A stretch of DNA of 64,000 bases from Serripes groenlandicus (Eukaryota > Mollusca > Bivalvia > Cardiida > Cardiidae), in the NCBI GenBank assembly GCA_031761405.1, contig JASEVX010000017.1, positions 6,621,668-6,685,667 of the forward strand. The letters run 5' to 3'. Below are positions 22,959 through 34,103 of the stretch, in pieces. Both the position numbers and the translations under genes were made by a program. Below the pieces are notes generated by a model. The model had not been told where the DNA came from. It was given only the letters and a program-made list of their open reading frames with translations, and searched no databases. The first letter of the stretch is position 1. Every line of letters begins with the position of its first letter.

Positions 22959-23093
22959 TGATCATTTGGTGGTACACTTTCAAAGTTCTTCAAAGATATA
23001 AATTTTATAGAGCATCTTGGCACCAAGAGAGCCAAGATGCTCTATAAATGTTATATCTTTGAAGAACTTTGAAAGCTACCACCAAAGGATCAT
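22959..23093. repeat. Long hairpin, about 63-bp arms
   Basis: ATGATCATTTGGTGG at the left and CCACCAAAGGATCAT at the right, with inner arms GAGCATCTTGGC and GCCAAGATGCTC around the loop ACCAAGAGA. It begins exactly where the previous inverted repeat ends. Confidence 0.9.
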
Positions 23094-23217
23094 ACCAGTA
23101 GGAGGCGATGTTGTTTAGAGCTAAAAGTTGACCTCGTCGATGGACAACGGCAACAGGCGACGGAGAGTGATTATACTAGGTGATCTAAAAAGTATCAACT
23201 ATGGAACAAAGCTTGCC

Positions 23218-25320
23218 TTTATAGACTGTATTCCTGGAATGTCAGAACAGTTTGTGCATTTATAGACTTTATATACCTAGAATGTCTTAACAGTTTGCAT
23301 TTATAGACTTGCCAGTGTATACCTGGAATGTCAGAACAGTTTGTGCATTTATAGACTTTGTATACCTGGAATGTCTTAACAGTTTGCATTTATAGACTTG
23401 CCAGTGTTTACCTGGGATGTCTGAACAGTTTGCATTTATAGACTTGCCATTGTATACCTAGAATGTCTGAAAGGTTTGCATTTATAGACTTCCCATTGTA
23501 TACCTGGAATGTCTGAAAAGTTTGCACTTATAGACTTGCCAGTGTATACCTAGAATGTCTAAACAGTTTGAACTTATAGACTTGCCAGTGTATACCTGGA
23601 ATGTCTTAACAGTTTGCATTTATATACTTGCCAGTGTATAGCTAGAATGTCTGAACAGTTTGTATTTGTAGACTTGCCATTGTATACCTAGAATGTCTGA
23701 ACAGTTTGCATTTATAGACTTGCCCCATTGTATACCTGGAATGTCTAAACAGTTTGCACTTATAGACTTGCCAGTGTATACCTAGAATGTCTAAAAATCT
23801 TGCATTTATAGACTTGCCATTGTATACCTGGAATGTCTGAACAGTTTGCATTTATAGACTTGCCAGTGTATACCTAGAATGTCTGAAAAGTTTGTATTTA
23901 TAGACTAGCCACTGTATACCTGGAATGTCTGAAAAGTTTGCACTTATAGACTTGCCAGTGTATATCTGGAATGTCTGAACAGTTTGCACTTATAGACTTC
24001 CCATTGTATACCTGGAATGTCTGAACAGTTTGCACTTATAGACTTGCCAGTGTATACCTAGAATGTCTGAACAGTTTGCACTTATAGACTTGCCAGTGTA
24101 TACCTAGAATGTCTGAACAGTTTGTATTTATAGACTTGCCATTGTATACATAGAATGTCTGAACAGTTTGCATTTATAGACTTGCCATTGTATACCTGGA
24201 ATGTCTTAACAGTTTGCATTTATAGACTTGCCCGTGTATACCTGGAATGTCTGAACAGTTTGCATTTAGAGACTTGCCAGTGTATACCAAGAATGTCTGA
24301 ACAGTTTGTATGTATAGACTTGCCAGTGTATACCTAGGATGTCTGAAATGTTTGTATTTATAGACTAGCCATTGTATACCTGGGATGTCTGAACAGTTTG
24401 CATTTATAGATTTGCCAGTGTATAGCTAGAATGTCTGAAAGGTTTGTGCATTTATAGACTTTGTATACCTGGAATGTCTTAACAGTTTGCATTTATAGAC
24501 TTGCAATTGTATACCTAGAATGTCTGAAAAGATTGCATTTATAGACTTGCCAGTGTTTACCTGGGATGTCTGAACAGTTTGCATTTATAGACTTGCCAGT
24601 GTATACCAAGAATGTCTGAAATGTTTGTATTTATAGACTAGCCATTGTATACCTGGGATGTCTGAACAGTTTGCATTTATAGATTTACCAGTGTATACCT
24701 AGAATGTCTGAAGAGTTTGTATTTATAGACTAGCCATTGTATACTTGGGATGTCTGAAACGTTTGCATTTATAGACTTGCCATTGTATAGCTAGAATGTC
24801 TGAAAAGTTTGTATTTATAGACTAGCCATTGTATACCTGGGATGTCTGAACAGTTTGCATTTATAGATTTGCCAGTGTATACCTAGAATGTCTGAAGAGT
24901 TTGTATTTATAGACTAGCCATTGTATACCTGGGATGTCTGAAACGTTGCATTTATAGACTCGCCAGTGTATAGCTAGAATGTCTGAAAAGTTTGTATTTA
25001 TAGACTAGCCATTGTATACCTGGGATGTCTGAAACGTTTGCATTTATAGACTTGCCATTGTATATCTGGGATGTCTGAACTTTGGCATTTATAGACTAGC
25101 CACTGTATTGCCATTGCATCCCAGGTTAATCTGAAAAACATGCATTTATAGACTTGCCACTTTATCCCAGGTTAATCTGAAAAGCATGCATTTATATATT
25201 CGCCTCTGTATTCCAAGGTGATCTGAGAAACATGCATTCATAGCCTTGCCACTTTATTTCCATGGGGTTTGAATTGATAGACGAACAACTTGGTTTTATA
25301 TCCTTGCCTCTTTATAGGGT
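23218..25320 (+). repeat. 46-bp satellite array B
   Basis: More than 40 units with GTCTGAACAGTTTGCATTTA, TAGACTTGCC and GTATACCTAGAAT. Units differ in a few positions and the last few (from about 25100) are longer and worn. Open frames in the array are by-products. Confidence 0.93.
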
Positions 25321-25373
25321 GAGTCATGGATACTTCATGTTAGTTTTTTCGGACTTGACATTGCAATATGAGT

Positions 25374-25535
25374 GATTGATTGTTTGGTGTTTTACGCCGC
25401 TTTAAACATGTTTTCAGTTATATAACGGTATGTAACCAGTTCTACTTTTTCATTTGTTCTGACACCGGCCAGTCAGTCGTAATGCTAACCCCTTAATCCT
25501 GAGCGCTAAGGAGGGCAGCCATGGCTACCATTTTT
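25374..25535 (-). mobile_element. SINE 3' part
   Basis: TTTGGTGTTTTACGCCGC, CAGTTATATAACGG and CAGTCAGTCGTAATGCTAAC match the SINE at 18925 from the tail into the body. Confidence 0.6.
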
Positions 25536-25586
25536 AAAATCTTCAGTACCATTGAAATATAAGGCAGTCCATTAGTGATATTTATC

Positions 25587-25814
25587 CACTCTTTCCCTCA
25601 TACGACAATTCTGCAGCAGACGACTTTGAACGTATTTTGTCAAAACATAGAAAATCTCTATAATTGAATGGATAACCTATGACAAAGGGTGGAAAACATT
25701 GTGGCAAAAGGAGAAATTGCACGTTTTGTGCAATTTCTTCTTTTGTCACTATGTTTTCAAAAAGCCGTCTGCTGCAGAGGCGTCAGAAAGCGTCTTTATG
25801 AGGGAAAGGGTTAA
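25587..25814 (-). mobile_element. T1 MITE
   Basis: CTCTTTCCCTCATACGAC left end, core GAAATTGCACGTTTTGTGCA, right end TATGAGGGAAAGGGTTAA. Confidence 0.8.
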
Positions 25815-26286
25815 AGTTCAAACCACTCTCAATGAACTAAATGAGCAAATTAGCATGTAACAACATCAGAATGAAATAATGCTATATAACTTATTTTGGC
25901 ATCCTGAATAAAGTGTTATCATAAACACAGGAAATGAATATATAAAAGACTGGGAAAAAACATGTGAAAATGAGGAAACAAGCTGATAATGTTTAAACCT
26001 GATAAAAACGACCTTTGAAGTCACTTCAGAATACGAATACGAATTTTGGAAACATCGTGAAAAAGGTAGAATTGTTCAACTCTGTACAGAACCTGAGTCT
26101 TTCCTGATTAAACCCTCCCCCAGTATGTCGGTTTTCGTTTGACGTGGTACGAATTATCATGTATTTGAACTGATATAAGTACTTTATCAAACATAAGCTA
26201 TGTTTCATCCTTTGTATAATATTGCAGTAGAGATTCTTCTCTTCATAATCATTAATCAACAGTTCCATGAAAAGATGGATCAACAT
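25815..26286. other. No gene recognised
   Basis: AT-rich; the open frames here have no domain. Confidence 0.4.
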
Positions 26287-26457
26287 TTAACCCTTTTCCG
26301 CATAAAGACGCTTTCTGACGAGCAATATCTCCTTTTGCCACACTGTTTTCAACTCTTTTCAGCAAGTACACTTTTATTTTTTGAGATATTCAATACTTCT
26401 GTCTACATGTTTTCAGAGTCGTCTGCTGCAGATTTGTTGTATGTGGGAAAGGGTTAA
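26287..26457 (+). mobile_element. T1 MITE with internal deletion
   Basis: TTAACCCTTTTCCGCATA to GTATGTGGGAAAGGGTTAA; the left half of the core is deleted. Confidence 0.75.
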
Positions 26458-26458
26458 A

Positions 26459-26738
26459 TTGATTAATTGGGGTTTAACGCCGTTTTTAACAATCTCTCAG
26501 TTATATCACGGCAGCCAGTTCACCTACTCATGCATTTCCTGGTTTTCTCACACCAGTACTCCACACAACAATCTTCCCAAGCAACTGGCTGCTTTTCCAC
26601 ATAGACTTAGCCCATTGGTGCATTCCGCATAGACTTTTGTCAATCGTCGGAAAGAAAGTAGGCCGAGCCGGGATTCGAACTCACAACCCCTGGATTGACA
26701 ACCCGCGTCGCTACCGACTGAGCTACCGGGGCTCGGCG
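26459..26738 (-). mobile_element. tRNA-derived SINE, full length, tRNA-Asp-like head
   Basis: Minus strand: CCCCGGTAGCTCAGTCGGTA, GTTGTCAATCC and GTGAGTTCGAATCCCGGCTC give A and B boxes at tRNA spacing, with GTC in the loop position. The body has TTGACAAAAGTC and the tail GATATAACTGAGAG and GGCGTTAAACCCC. It directly follows a T1 copy. Confidence 0.8.
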
Positions 26739-26872
26739 GGAATGGGTTAAAACACTAGTATACAATTTCCGGTATTATTGACTCGTCGTGGTGACTAGAT
26801 CATTTAACCTATTACTTCACATGACTTTTCAAAGGTCGTCTTCTTTACAATTGTGTCGAAGGCTCCTTAGTG

Positions 26873-27209
26873 CAGGGGCGTAGCTTTGCAATACTCAATG
26901 TGTAGGCCGTCTCGTGAGAAAATCAACATTGTGGACTCTGCATAAAGTATCAAACCCGGATCAGCCTAACCATGCAACACAGGCCTACCCGGATAGACAC
27001 TTTTCGCCTCCTGTGGATTTTCTGTTTCAGGAATCACTACTCTATACATCTATCCCCCTAAGACGGAATGTGTCGGCCGGATCAGTCTGCACGGACAGCG
27101 CAGGCTGATCTGGTCGATACATTACGCAGATGTCTATCGCCGCAGCTGCATTTTGAGAAAAAAATGTGTAGGCACGTGCCTACAGTGCCTAAAGGGAGCT
27201 ACGCCCCTG
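26873..27209. mobile_element. hAT-like short element holding an E repeat
   Basis: CAGGGGCGTAGCT at the left and AGCTACGCCCCTG at the right. CAGGGGCG-type ends are typical of hAT elements. The flanks CCTTAGTG and CCTTGAAA agree only in part, so the target duplication is not proven. Confidence 0.5.
26905..27131. mobile_element. E palindromic repeat, right end lost
   Basis: GGCCGTCTCGTGAGAAAATC left end, two GATCAGCCT or GATCAGTCT motifs, TTTTCGCCTCCTGTGG centre; the right end stops at TTACGCAGA. Confidence 0.65.
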
Positions 27210-27214
27210 CCTTG

Positions 27215-27733
27215 AAAGTGTTTTTTACTTCCTTGACAATGACAATCTAGATCAAACTTCGTGGATAAAAATGCTTCTTTAATACCTGTGAGTTACTTGC
27301 GAATACTTTAAATCTAGATCAACTTTTTTATATAATTGAGACTTATTTACGATCAGTGTAAAACTAGGTCAAATTACGCAGATAGAAAGCACCTTTCACA
27401 GATTGCAAATGCAAAGTTGGTAGATATCCCTGCAAAGAAAAATCATATGCTCTTCAAATGTGGTTTGTATATACCGAGGTTTGATTTCTTAACACTTTCT
27501 TTCACTTTTTCCTCTTCAATCACTCTAAAGAATGGTTTCCAACAAGAAATAAACATTCACCATTTTTGTTGATTTAATGAAGAAACATGTGCCAAGTTCA
27601 AAGTAAACAATTTAAATACTCTTAGAAATGTATAGCGGTCTAATGATTATATCCACACAATCAAAGCCTCACATCTTGTGCATGAATCGTTCTACTATCA
27701 GAGCGTGATAGTCTGATTTAGTTTGTCGATGTT
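27215..27733. other. No gene recognised
   Basis: The open frame at 27336-27572 has no recognisable domain. Confidence 0.4.
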
Positions 27734-27963
27734 TTAACCCTTTCCCTCATACGACAATTCTGCAGCAGACTACTTTGAACATATTTTGTCAAACAATGGA
27801 AAATCTCTATAATTGAATGGATAACATATGACTAAAAGTGGAAAACATTGTGACAAAAGGAGAAATTGCACGTTTTGTGCAATTTCTTCTTTTGTCACTA
27901 TGTTTTCAAAAAGCCTTCTGCTGCAGAGGCGTCTGAAAGCGTCTATATGAGGGAAAGGGTTAA
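27734..27963 (-). mobile_element. T1 MITE
   Basis: TTAACCCTTTCCCTCATA to TATGAGGGAAAGGGTTAA, core GAAATTGCACGTTTTGTGCA. Confidence 0.85.
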
Positions 27964-28091
27964 TTTAAGACTTATAAAGATGTTTCTGTTTCTTTAGGAA
28001 ATCGTGTTTGTCTCATGTTTCTAGTACATCGGACGGATGTGAAATGTAACACGTTCGTTTTTCAACCGAGACAAGTTTTATAACATAAGCC

Positions 28092-28320
28092 TTAACCCTT
28101 TCCCACATACAACAAATCTGCAGCAGACGACTTTGAAAAATAGTCACAAAAACCTGTAAAATCTCCATAAAAGATAGCTTAATTCTAAAATAAAGTTGAA
28201 AACATTGTGGCCAAAGGTGAAATTGCTCATCATGAGCAATTTCACCTTTGGCCACAGTGTTTTAAAAAGTCGTCTGCTGCTATTCGCGTCAAAATGCGTC
28301 CGCATGTGGGAAAGGGTTAA
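28092..28320 (-). mobile_element. T1 MITE, ACATAC subtype
   Basis: TTAACCCTTTCCCACATAC to GTGGGAAAGGGTTAA, core GAAATTGCTCATCATGAGCA and a CACCTTTGGCCACA arm. Confidence 0.85.
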
Positions 28321-28491
28321 GCAGAGGTGCAGATAAGGAGGGGTATAAAGCTCTTTTCCCCACAATATTTCTCTTATTATACAACCAAATCCTAAGGTGT
28401 ATGTACTCTTTTGAGAACCCACAACATAGGGTTATAGGGTTAAAAAATGGTTCTAGAACATGCAAAACGCCCCTTCATCTAGAGCTCTGCC
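28321..28491. mobile_element. F hairpin MITE
   Basis: GCAGATAAGGAG at the left, CATCTAGAGCTCTGC at the right, core CCCACAACATAGGGTT. The left core arm is worn. Confidence 0.6.
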
Positions 28492-28617
28492 TTGAGATAG
28501 TCACAAACATTTAGCGAGAACTTACTAACGTTATCTAGAACACGTGATAAACGTGATCTCTGATTCAAACGAACTCTAGACAACTTTGACAATGTCTCAC
28601 TAACTGTGTGGAAAAAA

Positions 28618-28820
28618 CATTTACATTTTCCCTCATACAGACATAATCCGACTTTCCTGCAGTTGACGAATTTTGGAGAAAAAAAAAGACAGGAGAAATT
28701 GCTCACACAGTTTTCAACTCTATTCAATAACTTTACTTTCATTAACAGATATTTTCATATTTTTGCAAATATGTTTTCAACGTCGTCTGTCTGCTGCAGA
28801 TCTTATATGTTGGTAAATTC
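28618..28820 (+). mobile_element. T1 MITE, worn
   Basis: TTTTCCCTCATACAGAC, AGGAGAAATTGCTCACACAG, CTCTATTCAATAACTTTAC and GTCTGCTGCAGATCTTATAT. Confidence 0.6.
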
Positions 28821-28837
28821 TTTAAATGTATCCACAG

Positions 28838-29117
28838 GATACGAATGTCTCTTCATCTGTCTGACTTTTCGGATAGCAGGGGCCATAACTCCCTTATATG
28901 GATACAACATCGATGCCGCAGATGCACTTCTGCGGGCTAATCCGGGCAGACTGTTGTGTATTAGATATGGAGAAAACCGATCAAAGGATTATTCCATTTA
29001 CATGTGTTTAGGAAGTGACTGCATTATGCATATAAATGAGAGTTTATCTAAAGCTCTATGTTGGTATTACATTCTGAATGGCGGACAGATAATGACTTCA
29101 AAATGTTCCAGCGCGAA
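28838..29117 (+). other. Exon-like open frame with a weak SH2 pattern
   Basis: An open stretch bounded by acceptor AATGTATCCACAG| and a possible donor GAA|GTGAGA. It reads LYGYNIDAADALL, then NPGRLLCIRYGEN, then KDYSIYMC, then IMHINE and WYYILNGGQ. The order resembles an SH2 domain: G..I...A..LL, a G.FLVR-like strand with the key Arg in LLCIR, Y.I, H..I, then YYI..GG. Against it, GCGGGCTAATCCGGGCAGAC resembles a motif in the E repeats, CAGGGGCCATAACTCC resembles a motif I recall from bivalve repeats, and the acceptor sits at the edge of a worn T1 copy. It may be chance. No partner exon was found. Confidence 0.22.
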
Positions 29118-29339
29118 GTGAGACATAACTACCAAGTTTCCAATATTCGTAATAAATGAATCAAAAATGGTTATGACAAACGAATACATAACACAAAGAG
29201 ATATAGAAGTTCTAGACAGCCGTAATTTATCAAGTTCGTTAATCTAGATGATTTATGTACAATATCTGACAGTTTGTTATGTTATCAGTTTGACTTCTTT
29301 GATTTGATTTTCCACCCGTTGTCTGCAAAGGTATTATTT

Positions 29340-29478
29340 CTAAACTCTTTCCCACATGTAGACGTTTTCTGACCACTCTGAAGCAGACGATTGTTTAAAA
29401 CATTGTGGCAAATATGTTTTCAGCTATATGTTTTCAAAAGTCGTCTACTGTATATTTGTTGTATGTGAGAAAGGGTGA
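29340..29478 (+). mobile_element. T1 MITE with internal deletion
   Basis: TAAACTCTTTCCCACATG, TTTAAAACATTGTGGCAAAT, TTGTTGTATGTGAGAAAGGG. Confidence 0.65.
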
Positions 29479-29484
29479 ACTCTC

Positions 29485-29950
29485 TACCTGATACAGATAA
29501 TTGTATGCAGATTTGTATCAGACAACTTTTGAAAAATTATGCGAGACATTTCGAGGGCTTGGCGTGAAACGGTTGTAACTAAAATTGTTTTTTTTTTTAC
29601 CAAGGTTATTTACCTCGCCATAAAGTCTTTATAAGCGTTAAACTATTTTTCTTGGTAAACAATGGAAATTTAGGTGCCATTGCTCGTTCTGAGCAATGGC
29701 ACCTAAATTTGCATTGTTTACAAAAGGGTAAACAATGGCCCCTAATCCAGGGTTTTCAAAATAGGTTTTGAGTTACAACCGTTTCACGCCAAGCCGTCGA
29801 TTTGCTCCAAACTCTCTGTAAATAAATGCCTGACTATTTAACAGAGTCGAAAACAATGTGGCAAAAGACGACAATGCTCAAAGTGAGCAATCTTTTAATT
29901 TTGTCACAATGTTTCAAAACGTAGTCTGCTTAAGATGCGTTAAACTGCAC
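29485..29950 (-). mobile_element. T1 remnant split by a D element
   Basis: The left piece has GCAGATTTGTATCAGACAAC. The right piece, after the D element, has CAATGTGGCAAAAGACG, TGCTCAAAGTGAGCA and GTAGTCTGCTTAAGATGCG. Confidence 0.5.
29551..29800. mobile_element. D palindromic MITE
   Basis: TCGAGGGCTTGGCGTGAAAC left, GTTTCACGCCAAGCCGTCGA right. Core CATTGCTCGTTCTGAGCAAT with GTAAACAATG and CATTGTTTAC arms. Confidence 0.85.
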
Positions 29951-29999
29951 CAGCTCGTCGATAGACATCAAACCAAATTATTGGCGCTTCCAGCAATTA

Positions 30000-30317
30000 T
30001 GGATAATTCATGTCGGAAATAGAGACGTATATATCAGAGATTTTTGAATAAATCAAATAAAATTTGGCTTCTGTCTTTGGAGAAGATGACATTGAAGAAA
30101 AGGTTGCCAAGGCTTGTTATCTGCTGAAAGAATGTGTTGATTTGCAATGCCAATTGTATGATCATTGCTGCTTTGTCTTGTACACTTTCTTCTGACGAAC
30201 AGACCCTACATGTACACTGTTGTTGCAAGCGTAATAACCACGGACCAGTGAGCTATCTTGTCTAGATAACGCTAACATATTAGCTGCGCGCTCCAGGTAA
30301 AAATCAACCTCTCTGAA
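30000..30317. other. No gene recognised
   Basis: Short open frames without domains. Confidence 0.35.
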
Positions 30318-30512
30318 TATCAGAGCACTAGATAAGGAGGAGTGAACTGGTCTTTTCCTATCCATATCTCCCGTATGACTTCACTAAAACCTATGTTGTG
30401 GGTACTCAAAAGAATCGTCTCAGTGAGACGATTCTTTTGAGTACCCACATCATAGGGTTTAATGGTCGGATTTGTGGATGTGAACTATTCTTCTTATCAG
30501 AGCTCTGCTGAA
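30318..30512. mobile_element. F hairpin MITE, best copy
   Basis: AGATAAGGAG left end and GAGCTCTGC right end. The core is a near-perfect hairpin: CCTATGTTGTGGGTACTC, AAAAGAATCGTCTC, AGTGAGACGATTC, GAGTACCCACATCATAGG. Confidence 0.8.
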
Positions 30513-31352
30513 TATATGAAAAGTGTAGATAAACCTTTAGATGCGTATCCATGTACTCTTCAACACTTCTGAGACGTATTGTCAGTGGGCAGTAATATCA
30601 ATCTGGACTAATACGCGGATCAATCCGTACCTACACTTGTCCCAGACGACATATGTATGGTTTCTCTAAGGCACGGTTTCTAGTCGATCGATCTTCAAAA
30701 GCACAGGATTAGGGATAGTAAGCATTAACCTTTTCCACATAACGGTGTCTTTGTTTGTTTGGTTTGTTTTGTGTTGGGGTTTTTTTTCCGCCCTGAGTAT
30801 GGGAATTTGCTGGCTTGCTTGCTGAGTACATAGTGCTTTTGAAGTTTAAGGTGCAACTACTTGCAAAAATAATAAAAAGGAAATGAACATAAATAAACAT
30901 GATGTATTTCTCCCGTTAATGAAAAAATCCATAACTTCAAGCATCTGACAAGAACTATATTGAAGATATATCAATAGTATAACTTGAGACGCAGTGGAAC
31001 TGAATCTCGGGACGTGTATACCTGCGAAGACTTTGATCAGCCTGCGCTACTTTGGAGTCTGGTCAGGATCTTCCCTGATTGCATTACAGACATTAAAACA
31101 TTCTGTAAGCTGTTAGACAACCATGACATTCAAAGGAACACCATACAGGCATGTAATTTAAGACCGCTTGCACAGTAATTATCAAGTAATTATCATTCTA
31201 ATTGTGAATACAATTCTAAATTGTGTCACTTTGTTAGCTGAGTATTAGAACTGGATCGATTTGAGAAGACGGGTCCGTGCTTGATTCACCAATATATATT
31301 TCTATCCTCGAAGGTTAGTTTTCGTCTGTCGTGACCCATTTGGCAGCGCATG
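30513..31352. other. No gene recognised
   Basis: A poly-T run near 30780 and short open frames without domains or splice context. Confidence 0.35.
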
Positions 31353-31519
31353 TTTACCCTTTCCCACGAACAAACAGTTTGCCTCAGATGACTTCGTCGA
31401 CATTTACGTACAGATATTGAAACTTTAAATAAGTAAAACAATAATTACGTATATTTTAAAATACTTCGGAAGAAAAGTCTCATTGTGATGCATAATGTAC
31501 TCCAACAGTGAAAGGGTAA
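31353..31519 (-). mobile_element. T1 MITE remnant
   Basis: TTTACCCTTTCCCACGAAC left and GTGAAAGGGTAA right; the middle is worn. Confidence 0.45.
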
Positions 31520-31618
31520 TTTCCATATGTGCATACAATTTCTCTTTTAAATTCAACGAAATATTTTAATGACTACTTTTTCAGTTTCGGTTCAATGCTA
31601 ATCCTCACACTGTTTCCG

Positions 31619-31848
31619 AGAACCCTTTCCTACATGAAACAAATCTGCAGCAAACGACATTGGAAACATTCACTAAATATCTGGAAAATCTGTAGAAATG
31701 AAGTTATACTTACTTAAAAAAAAGTTGAAAACATTGTGGCAAATGAAAAAAAAATGCTCGTTTGAGCAATTTCTCCTTTTGTCATAATTTGTTCAAAAGT
31801 CGTCTTCTACAGAGGCTTCAGAAAGCGTCTACGTGAGGGAAAGGGTAA
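31619..31848 (-). mobile_element. T1 MITE
   Basis: GAACCCTTTCCTACATG left, ATGCTCGTTTGAGCA core, GTGAGGGAAAGGGTAA right. Confidence 0.7.
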
Positions 31849-31903
31849 AGTAATCATTGACGCCTATATTTGTCTTAATTTTTATATTATTAAGTCTATC
31901 TTT

Positions 31904-32130
31904 TAAACCTTTCCGACATACAACAAATCTGCATCAGAGAACTTAGAAAACATATAGACAACAACATGAACATTTTCTAAAAATGAAAGTTATATTACTA
32001 AGAAAAATAAAAAACATTGTAGCATATGGAGAAATTGCTCGTTTTGGTTGACTTCTCTTTTTGATACAATGTTTCCAAAAATCGTCTGCGGAGGCGCCAG
32101 AGAAGCGTATGTATGTGACAAATAATTCAC
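31904..32130 (-). mobile_element. T1 MITE, worn right end
   Basis: TAAACCTTTCCGACATAC left, AACATTGTAGCATATGGAG, ATTGCTCGTTTTG; right end lost. Confidence 0.6.
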
Positions 32131-32348
32131 TAAAATATGAAAATGTTTAATTAAACGATTCTACGATTTACAAACACGCATGTGGAAGGTGGAAGACAAT
32201 ATGACAGCAGGAACAATGAAACATAATAAACGTAACCTCTTTCTTTGGGGTAACATTCTTATTGTTTACTACTTTGAAAGTATGTGAGAAAAGAAATGTG
32301 ACCAAAGGTCCGGAGGATGATTTATGTACAAAGTTTAAAGTTACAATG

Positions 32349-32577
32349 TTAACCCTTTCCCACATACGACAAATCAGCAGCAGATGACTTTGAAAACATC
32401 TTGTTAAAAATGTGAAAAAATATCTATATTTTAACGTATGTATATTGAATAAAGTTGAAAACATTGTGGCAAAAGGTGAAATTGCTCGTTTTGAGCAATT
32501 TCTCCTTTTGTCACAATGTTTTCAAAAGTAGTCTGCTGCAGAGGAGTCAGAAAGCGTCTATATGTGGGAAAGAGTTA
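32349..32577 (-). mobile_element. T1 MITE
   Basis: TTAACCCTTTCCCACATAC to ATGTGGGAAAGAGTTA, core GAAATTGCTCGTTTTGAGCA. Confidence 0.8.
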
Positions 32578-32690
32578 GCACGCGTTATAAAAAGTAATCT
32601 GCTACAGAGGCGTCAGAAAGCGTTTATATGTGGGAAAGAGTTAACACGTGTTATAAAAAGTCGTCTGCTACAGAGGCGTCAAAGATCGTC
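32525..32690 (+). repeat. Tandem copies of the T1 end
   Basis: A unit of about 62 bases (GTCTGCTGCAGAGG, CAGAAAGCG, ATGTGGGAAAGAGTTA and CACG.GTTATAAAAAGT) occurs about 2.5 times, starting in the right end of the T1 copy. Confidence 0.8.
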
Positions 32691-32879
32691 TGCTGTAAAA
32701 TCTTCAAAAGCCGTCTGTATCGGAATTTACTTTGTTTAGTTATAAAAACTGATATAAGTAATAATATATGTTATTACTGGCAAAACAACAGATATGTCTA
32801 CTCAATGAAAATATTCAGGATAAAAAACACGCAGCGCGAAAAAGAGAAAACAAAAAATACAATTAAACAATAAACGAGC

Positions 32880-33110
32880 GAAAGTAATATGATAAGTTAA
32901 TAAACTTTACCTGCGTTTGTTAATTCCGGCCATTATTTCGTTCGTTCACACTGATTGACAAGCGCGACGCTACGCCGTGCTAGTCTATTTGTCTATATCG
33001 CAGACGACATGGGCAGAACGCTGCTGTTCAATTCACTTCTAATTCAATAATAGGAAGTAAATCGTCGACCTTATTGTAAAGGAAAACCAATTAACACTTC
33101 CTCTGGTTCG
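32880..33110. other. No recognisable feature
   Basis: Slightly more GC-rich than its surroundings; no coding exon was recognised. Confidence 0.35.
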
Positions 33111-33119
33111 GTTATTACA

Positions 33120-33340
33120 CTTCGGTCAAACAGTCTGCAACAGACGGCTGTTTCGAACATTTTCGGAACAAGAACGCAATGGTTCATTACAAGAAATACT
33201 TTTCCCGTGTTATTTTTTTTTTTTTTTTTTAAATTTCACATTCCGTCTTTCCAAGAACTACTTCACGCATTTGGAGATCTGTTACATTTTGAACCAGTTT
33301 TGACTTGTCCATAGTGAATTAATCTGAGGAAAAGAGTTAA
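33120..33340 (-). mobile_element. T1 MITE remnant
   Basis: AAACAGTCTGCAACAGACGG, CGCAATGGTTC and GAGGAAAAGAGTTAA, with a long T run at 33211. Confidence 0.4.
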
Positions 33341-33566
33341 CTCTTTCCCACATACAACAAATCTGAAGCAGATGACTTTGAAAACATTCTGACAAAAAGC
33401 TGAAAAATCTCAATAAAAGATAGCTTAATTGTTAAATAAGGTTGAAAACATTGCGGCCAAAGGAGAAATTGCTCATCATGAGCAATTTCACCTTTGGCCA
33501 CAATGTTTTCAAACGTCGTCTGCTGCTATTGCGTCAAAATGCGTCTGCAGGTTGGAAAAGAGTTAA
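33337..33566 (-). mobile_element. T1 MITE, ACATAC subtype
   Basis: TTAACTCTTTCCCACATAC to GGTTGGAAAAGAGTTAA, core GAAATTGCTCATCATGAGCA. Confidence 0.8.
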
Positions 33567-33721
33567 CTGGATTGCTTTGAAAGCCATCTATGCGAAAAGA
33601 TACGAGGGTTTCTAATCTCGCTGTATCAAATCAGTGAGTAGACGTGTGTTGCTTTTGATACTTCGGCTGCTGTAAAAAAAAAAACGCTTAGCGCGACTAG
33701 CCCTGTTCCTGATAAGCAGTA

Positions 33722-33949
33722 TTAACCCCTTCCCTCATATAGACGCTTTCTGACGCCTCTGCAGCAGACGGCTTTTAAAACACATAGTGACAAAAGAAGA
33801 AATTGTTCAAAACAAGCAATTTCTCCTTTTGCCACAATGTTTTCCACTTATAGTCATAGGTTATCCATTCAATTATAGGGATTTTCTATTTTTTGACAAA
33901 ATATGTTCAAAGTCGTCTGCTGCGGAATAGTCGTATGAGGGAAAGGGGG
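33722..33949 (+). mobile_element. T1 MITE
   Basis: TTAACCCCTTCCCTCATA to GTATGAGGGAAAGGG; the right TTAA is lost. Core GAAATTGTTC..CAAGCAATTTC. Confidence 0.75.
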
Positions 33950-34103
33950 TTTGTCTGGTTTTAAAACATCTCAAGCAAACGATGTAACGTCAGGATAAAT
34001 TGAAATCTGATTTCATAAGAGAGAGTTAATTAAACTATACGGTAAAATGAGAAATATCTCGTTTTTAAGGATGTTCTATGGTTCTCATAAGTCTGATGCA
34101 TAA

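Noticed and set aside
23642..24337. Repetitive open frames on both strands
   Set aside because: Both are translations of the 46-bp array and have no splice or start context.
21165..25320. CRISPR array
   Set aside because: Units are directly adjacent without unique spacers, and the genome is animal.
26680..26738. tRNA-Asp gene
   Set aside because: The head is mismatched in the anticodon stem and is joined to a SINE body and tail.
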